Below are positions 59,393 through 64,000 of a stretch of 64,000 nucleotides of DNA, piece after piece. A model generated the notes under the pieces. That model saw only the letters and a list, made by a program, of their open reading frames with translations. It was not told the origin of the DNA and searched no databases. The stretch is taken from positions 219,251-283,250 of the forward strand of contig ML014113.1 of assembly GCA_003615045.1 (NCBI GenBank). Reading direction: 5' to 3'. This DNA is from Caulochytrium protostelioides (Eukaryota > Chytridiomycota > Caulochytriomycetes > Caulochytriales > Caulochytriaceae). The stretch's first letter is position 1; every line of letters begins with the position of its first letter. The position numbers were made by a program, and so were the translations under genes.

Positions 59393-62317
59393 ATGGCGGG
59401 CGACGACTTTGCCACGTTCATCAAGAACCTGAAGGCGGACCACGCCATCCAGCTGCAGCGCATTCAGAGCCGCGCCGACAGCGAGCTCGAGATCTTTGAC
59501 CATGTGCGCGAGTTCCTTAAAAAGCGCATCGAGCTGGACAGCGACCACGCGAAGCGGCTCGACGCGCTCGTGAAGGACCGGCTCGGCAAGAAGATCAAGC
59601 ATGCGAGCCGGCAGAGCAGCAGCAAGAGCCTCAGCCTCGACCAGATGGCGGGCGCCAACCCGCGCTGGGCCGCGGACGAGCAGGTCTACCCGACCGTCGT
59701 CGCCTACCACCGCGTCCTCGTCAACACGGAAGCGCAGGCGGGCCTGCAGCAGAAGTCGGCGGCGCAGCTCCAGACCCAAGCCGCCGACGTCATCAAAGAC
59801 TTCAACACCCAGCGCCGCGCGCTGCTCAAGAAGCACCTCGCGTATGCGGCACAGGTCCAGGGCACACTGCACAGCGCGTATGATGAGCTCGTCCGCTTGA
59901 AGAGTCTGTACGTGAAGACCGCCAAGGACGAGGTCGCGCTGCGCAAGCGGTATGACGAGCTGGCTGCGGGACGGCCCGCGCTGGGCGCGAAGCTCCGCAA
60001 CCTGATCACGATGGACAAGAACGATGAGAAGGCCGCGCGCGCGCAGTCCAAGTGGAAGATGGCCGGCAAGAAGGTCGCGCATACCCGTAACGACTACCTG
60101 GTGCACCTCGCGGGCGTGAACGCCCTGCAGACCCACTACTATACCGAGATCCTGCCGCAGCTCTGCGCCAAAGCCGCCGGCGGCTTCGTTCCGGTCTTCG
60201 AGCGGCTGTTCACGTTGCTGTCGGCCGTCGACGCCGAGCTGGCGCGGATCCTGCAGACGAACAGCGCGGACCTGCGCGACGCTACGGCCCGCGCCGCCGG
60301 CGCCATCGACCCGCTCCGCTTCGGCGCCGAGTACGACGCCGCGTTCCGCGACCCGGGCGTCTACGCCGTCGAGCTCGCCGGCGACGACGACGCGACCGCG
60401 CAGCTCGTCGTCGACGACGTCGCTCGCATCACGCTAGGCCAGGCCATGGCCCTCCGCCAGACGGAGCGCCAGCAGCTCGCGCGGGACCTCCAGGAGCGCG
60501 AGGCACAGCTCCGCGCCGCGCGCCCGTCGGCCGTGCCCACGTGGCAGGCGCTCCAGGACTATGTCCCGCCGCCCGAGACCGGCGCCGTTCCCCCCGCGGC
60601 GGGCGACGACCCCGCGGCGGGGGCCGGCAGCGGCGGCCGCATCCTTGCCGTCGCCGACGACGTCGTCGAGACGGAAAACACGATCGACTGGCTCCGCAGC
60701 CAGCTGGTGCGGCTCGACGCGCTGCTCGCCGTGCTCGCGCAGGCCGGCGTCACGCCCATCTACGACGCCGGCGGCACCGACCAGGCCGCCAACGCCGCGA
60801 CCCACGCGAACCTGCGCGCCTCGTACCTGCAGCCGGGCGACACGGCCGACACGCGCCGGGCGAGCCTCGTCTCGAACGGCTCTAACGGATCGGCGGCGGC
60901 GCCGCCGCCCCCGCCGCCGGCCTTCGGCACCGCCGTCGCGACGTTCACGTATGCGAAGCTCCGCGACGACGAGATCAACATCGAGGAGGGCGACGAGCTG
61001 CAGCTGCTCGAGCCGTTCGACGCGAGCGCCGACTGGATCCTCGCGCGCAACCTCATCTCGCAAGCCCGCGGGCTCGCGCCCGTCTCCTATCTGCGGCACG
61101 TCCCGGCGGCCGCGCCGCCGCCGCCGCGAGCCGCCTCGCCGCCCGTCGCGCCGCGGCGGGCGTCGACGGCGGCGTCGGCGCCGGCGCCCGCGACCACCGT
61201 CACGGCGCTGTATGACTACGCGGCGACAGACCCGTCGGAGCTCACGCTCGCTCCCGGCGACGTGATCCGCGTGACGGACGCGCCCGAGAATCACGCCGAC
61301 GCGTGGTGGGAGGGCCAGCTCGTCGCGTCGGGCCACACGGGCTTGTTTCCGGTCGTGTTCACGCGCGGCTGGGAGGCCGTGTACGCCCACCTCGGCGGCG
61401 CCCGCCACGCGTCGAGCCCCGCGGCGTCGGCGTCGGCGTCGGCGGCCTCGTCGGCGCCGTCGTCCGCCGCAACGACGCCCGTCATCCGGTCCCGCACGAG
61501 CCTGTACGGCGAGAGCGCCGCGGCGCACGAGGCGCCACGCGCAGGGCCGTCGGCGGCTCTCGCGGGCATCATGGGCGCCGCGCCCGTCACCCACATGCGC
61601 GCCTCGCTGCGCCCCGTCGGCGACACCGCCTCAGCGACCACGAGCGCCGCGGGGACCGGCACGGGTCTGCGCAAACCGTCGATCGGCAGCACACCCTTCG
61701 CGTCGTCGGCCGGCGGCAGCACGGGCCTGCTGCCGCTGCGCCAGCGCGCGTCCCAGACCTCCCTGTCCCTGGCCGCCGCCGCCGCCGCGGGGTCGCCGGC
61801 GCCCTCGGCTCCCGTCTCGCAGGCCACCTCAGCGGCCAGCCTGCACGCGGCGCCCGAGACCGCGCTGGCGCTGTACGACTACGCGGCGCAGTGCGAGGGC
61901 GAGCTGAGCCTGACGAAAGGCGAGCGCGTCACGGTCACGTCGCGCGCCACGGGCTCCGAAGCGTGGTGGGAGGGCCGTGGGCGGCACGGCCGCGGCCAGT
62001 TCCCGGCCGCGTACGTGCAGGTCCAGGACCCGGCGGCCGCGGCGGCGGCGACGCTGTTTGCGCACACGGGGCCGGCGCCGTCGCCGCCCACCGTACGGGT
62101 CACCGGCACGGGCCTTCCGCCGGGCGTCAAGTATGAAGTCGAAGCGTTGTATCCGTACGACGCGTCCGACCCGCAGGACCTCTCGTTCGCCGCCGGCGCG
62201 CGGATCTACGTGCTGGAGGAGATCGACGGGTGGTATCGCGGCCGTCTCGTGTCGTCCGGACCGTCTGCGGCCCCCACCACGGGTCTGCTGCCGGCCAACT
62301 ATACTAAGCGCGTGTAA
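59393..62317 (+). CDS. BZZ1: F-BAR protein with four SH3 domains, BZZ1-like (Toca family)
   Basis: BZZ1 proteins bend membranes with an F-BAR domain and activate actin assembly through SH3 binding to Las17/WASP at endocytic sites. The 974-residue product begins with an FCH/F-BAR region (about 1-260: FATFIKNLKADHAIQLQRIQ, then ELEIFDHVREFLKKRIELDS). SH3 domains are recognisable at about 512-570 (ATFTYAKLRDDEINIEEGDE), 601-660 (ALYDYAATDPSELTLAPGD), 823-880 (ALYDYAAQCEGELSLTKGE) and 913-972 (ALYPYDASDPQDLSFAAG to GLLPANY). Most have the ALYDY start, the central WW or WY and the P-x-x-Y end. Yeast BZZ1 has two SH3 domains, so four is unusual; domains 2 and 3 resemble each other most. The first is the most divergent. 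Linkers are Ala/Ser-rich. ATG at 59393 is directly upstream of the FCH motif. Confidence 0.9.
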   Translation: MAGDDFATFIKNLKADHAIQLQRIQSRADSELEIFDHVREFLKKRIELDSDHAKRLDALVKDRLGKKIKHASRQSSSKSLSLDQMAGANPRWAADEQVYPTVVAYHRVLVNTEAQAGLQQKSAAQLQTQAADVIKDFNTQRRALLKKHLAYAAQVQGTLHSAYDELVRLKSLYVKTAKDEVALRKRYDELAAGRPALGAKLRNLITMDKNDEKAARAQSKWKMAGKKVAHTRNDYLVHLAGVNALQTHYYTEILPQLCAKAAGGFVPVFERLFTLLSAVDAELARILQTNSADLRDATARAAGAIDPLRFGAEYDAAFRDPGVYAVELAGDDDATAQLVVDDVARITLGQAMALRQTERQQLARDLQEREAQLRAARPSAVPTWQALQDYVPPPETGAVPPAAGDDPAAGAGSGGRILAVADDVVETENTIDWLRSQLVRLDALLAVLAQAGVTPIYDAGGTDQAANAATHANLRASYLQPGDTADTRRASLVSNGSNGSAAAPPPPPPAFGTAVATFTYAKLRDDEINIEEGDELQLLEPFDASADWILARNLISQARGLAPVSYLRHVPAAAPPPPRAASPPVAPRRASTAASAPAPATTVTALYDYAATDPSELTLAPGDVIRVTDAPENHADAWWEGQLVASGHTGLFPVVFTRGWEAVYAHLGGARHASSPAASASASAASSAPSSAATTPVIRSRTSLYGESAAAHEAPRAGPSAALAGIMGAAPVTHMRASLRPVGDTASATTSAAGTGTGLRKPSIGSTPFASSAGGSTGLLPLRQRASQTSLSLAAAAAAGSPAPSAPVSQATSAASLHAAPETALALYDYAAQCEGELSLTKGERVTVTSRATGSEAWWEGRGRHGRGQFPAAYVQVQDPAAAAAATLFAHTGPAPSPPTVRVTGTGLPPGVKYEVEALYPYDASDPQDLSFAAGARIYVLEEIDGWYRGRLVSSGPSAAPTTGLLPANYTKRV

Positions 62318-62364
62318 ACAGAGTTTCATGTTTCTTTTTTTAGATGGGGTGGGGGCGAGGCTCG

Positions 62365-63561
62365 TCAACGGCGTGGCTGGTCAAACTGCGCCGAGACCTG
62401 GGCGAACTGGATCTGCGTCAGCTCGCTCTGGATCAGGTTCGCCAGGTCGGCCGCGAGTTTCTTGTAGCCCGCGGCGTTGAGGTACTTGGGGTTCGACGCG
62501 TCGTAGTAGCGGCCGACATTGTACTCGTAGTTCTTGCAGCTGAGGTCGATGCCGCGGCGCATCACGTCGCGCGGCGTGGACCAGTAGCGCTCGAGCATCT
62601 CCTGGATGCGCATATGCGCGTCGAGCGCCGCGTTGTGGGTGCGGACGCCGGTCGTCGTCTCGGCCATCGCGCCGGCGGCCGCGGTCGTCGCGACGGCGTT
62701 GTGGCTCCCAGGCAGCACGACGTCGCCATACGTCGGGACGGTCTGAACAAACACGACGCGCCGCGCCGGCAGCGCGGCCTCGGCGGCGGCGGTCGCCTCG
62801 GCGGCGCTGATCTCGGCCGCAATGCGCTCCAGGTTCGCGACCGTCTCGTCCGGCGCGATGCCGTGGCGGTAGTCGTTGGCGCCGAGCATGACGAGCACGA
62901 CACGGGCCGCCGGGTAGCCGCGCTGCTTGGCGAGCGTGTCGAGGAGCCGCGGGCGGCCGCGCGGGCCGGCGTCGAGCCAGTCGCGCGTCGTACTGCCGGC
63001 GTGCGCGAAGGTGCGGATGATCCAGTTCTGGCGGAGGTGGCGCTGGCGGCGCAGCGCCGCGGCGAGGGGCTGCGCGACGCCCGGCGGCGCGAACCACCCA
63101 AGGCCGTCGCCGTAGCCCATCGCGAGCTCGTCGCCGACGACGAACAGCTGGTGCGTGTACGCGGCGCCGGGCAGCGTCTGCGGCGAGACGTGCATGATGT
63201 AGTTGGCGGCGGTCAGCGCGGCACGCAGGTGGCCCAGCGCGACGAGCGCCGCGTACCACGCGAGCACGTAGGCGCGCGCGACGCTTTCAACGACGAGCGC
63301 CAGCGGCGACCACGGCAGCGGCCGCGTCGCATACGCCACGGCTTCGGCCAGAGGCGCCGTCGGCGTCAGCGTCGGCGGCGGCGCCGCCGCCACGTGGTGG
63401 GGCGATGCGGCCGCTGCCGGGGTCGCGGGAGTGGAGGGCGCCTTGCCGGCCTGGGTCGCGGACGCGGACGCGGGGGCCGGTTCCGGCGAGGCGCGGCGGT
63501 CGTTGCCGGCCGTCCGGGTGCTGGGGCTGCGCGTCTTGGCGCGGCGCTGAAGATCAGGCAT
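62365..63561 (-). CDS. SGNH/GDSL-hydrolase-fold protein with substituted catalytic residues
   Basis: The 398-residue product has a hydrophobic N-terminal half (two helices, about 75-125) and a C-terminal SGNH-type domain. Block I reads LFVVGDELAMGYGDG, where the catalytic Ser of GDS is Glu. A block-II-like HAGSTTRDWL and block III VMLGANDYRHG (the Asn is present) follow. The last block reads YYDASNPKYLNAAGYKKLA, where the usual D-x-x-H-P has Asn in place of the catalytic His. Both substitutions were read directly in the DNA. The fold is kept but serine esterase or lipase chemistry should be lost, so it may be a pseudoenzyme or use another mechanism. ATG at 63561 is the first in frame. It converges on the F-BAR gene, with 47 bases between the stops. 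Confidence 0.8.
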   Translation of the reverse strand: MPDLQRRAKTRSPSTRTAGNDRRASPEPAPASASATQAGKAPSTPATPAAAASPHHVAAAPPPTLTPTAPLAEAVAYATRPLPWSPLALVVESVARAYVLAWYAALVALGHLRAALTAANYIMHVSPQTLPGAAYTHQLFVVGDELAMGYGDGLGWFAPPGVAQPLAAALRRQRHLRQNWIIRTFAHAGSTTRDWLDAGPRGRPRLLDTLAKQRGYPAARVVLVMLGANDYRHGIAPDETVANLERIAAEISAAEATAAAEAALPARRVVFVQTVPTYGDVVLPGSHNAVATTAAAGAMAETTTGVRTHNAALDAHMRIQEMLERYWSTPRDVMRRGIDLSCKNYEYNVGRYYDASNPKYLNAAGYKKLAADLANLIQSELTQIQFAQVSAQFDQPRR

Positions 63562-63746
63562 GGCGGCGAGGACGACGACGACGACGACGACGATGGAACG
63601 TGTCGGAGTATGGTTTTCGTGATCAGGACGGCAGACGCGGGGTGATGCCGGAAGTTGATGAAGCGCTCTATGCTTCTTCCAGGCGATCCGCTGTTCTCAG
63701 TATCGCCATCTGCCTGATCTGACCTCATTGGCCCACCTCTCGATCT

Positions 63747-63778
63747 TATATATATATATATATATATACATATATATC
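63747..63778. repeat. (TA)n microsatellite
   Basis: Alternating TA with a single CA interruption, about 190 bases upstream of the SGNH-like gene start. Confidence 0.9.
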
Positions 63779-63921
63779 TGACTTCTATCTCTCCAACCCC
63801 CCGATGATCGGATGCCCGAGACGGTCGCCTTGGCGGGCTGTCAACTGTCATAGCCGCCGATCGCGTGCGCGTGGCGGCTGTTCAGGGTGCATGCGGCCCA
63901 TCAACGCCCATCACCCTTTGC

Positions 63922-63944
63922 CCGCGGCGCCCGCGGCGCCCGCG

Positions 63945-64000
<56 letters not shown>
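63922..64000. repeat. (GGC)n/(CCCGCGGCG)n tract running off the window
   Basis: Three near-copies of GCCCGCGGC lead into a nearly uninterrupted GGC run with one GGT. It extends past the window edge, so its true length is unknown. Confidence 0.9.

Larger units (their letters stand above)
63562..64000. other. Window end: TA microsatellite and (GGC)n tract
   Basis: No gene is seen. A (TA)n run of about 30 bases lies at 63747-63778, and from about 63922 the sequence becomes GCGGCGCCC and then almost pure GGC/GCG repeat up to the edge. Confidence 0.7.

Noticed and set aside
62344-63645. 433-codon plus-strand frame opposite the SGNH-like gene
   Set aside because: No motif and Arg/Val-rich; the minus strand has recognisable SGNH blocks.
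1-64000. tRNA, rRNA or CRISPR-like arrays
   Set aside because: By eye no B-box/cloverleaf pattern, no rRNA stretch, and no spaced direct repeats of CRISPR type were found; the tandem repeats present are micro- or minisatellites. A tRNA scan could still find something missed.

Overview
The window is nuclear DNA from a GC-rich eukaryote, most likely a zoosporic (chytrid-like) fungus. Introns are spliceosomal, 109-198 nt long, with GTAAGT/GTATGT/GTACGT-type donors. Several genes have fungal-type architectures (HSE1, BZZ1, a xylose-reductase-like aldo-keto reductase, CAF-1 large subunit). An ADIP/Msd1-family centrosome protein suggests a lineage that keeps centrioles. The genus cannot be fixed from the sequence alone. 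Most genes are single long exons with long Ala/Pro/Ser/Thr-rich disordered segments, and third positions are strongly G/C, so antisense frames often stay open over kilobases; those were left out.

Layout. 0-1 kb: 3' part of a four-exon peptidyl-tRNA hydrolase 2 gene. 2.5-9.2 kb: full-size ABCB transporter. 9.7-11.1 kb: ESCRT-0 subunit HSE1. 11.2-14.0 kb (minus): ADIP/Msd1-family coiled-coil protein. 15.1-21.2 kb (minus): KDM5-type histone demethylase. 21.2-26.8 kb: a less GC-rich, gene-poor island with two decayed, directly repeated Fanzor-like (eukaryotic TnpB) sequences and a compact two-exon LYR-motif gene (ETFRF1/LYRM5-like). 26.8-30.6 kb: CAF-1 large subunit, ending against two AT-rich palindromes. 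30.9-32.6 kb (minus): two-exon membrane protein with an EGF-like motif. 34.2-39.2 kb: inositol polyphosphate 5-phosphatase with swollen catalytic loops. 40.1-41.1 kb: FIT-family ER lipid protein. 42.5-43.5 kb: aldo-keto reductase. 44.6-47.6 kb: MFS transporter of the ZIFL type. 48.1-48.7 kb: a small three-exon gene, probably mitochondrial, found only by following splice sites. 48.8-51.8 kb (minus): coiled-coil orphan. 54.4-56.5 kb: ceramide glucosyltransferase. 57.3-58.7 kb: CDP-diacylglycerol synthase. 59.4-62.3 kb: BZZ1-like F-BAR protein with four SH3 domains. 62.4-63.6 kb (minus): SGNH-hydrolase-like protein lacking its catalytic Ser and His. The window ends in a (GGC)n tract.

The genes are mostly housekeeping. 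Themes that recur are membrane lipids (5-phosphatase, FIT, glucosylceramide and CDP-DAG synthesis, SGNH-like), endocytosis and sorting (HSE1, BZZ1) and chromatin (KDM5, CAF-1). No operon-like logic is expected or claimed. The least ordinary items are the Fanzor relic pair, the probable SGNH pseudoenzyme, the small three-exon gene and the palindromes between convergent genes.
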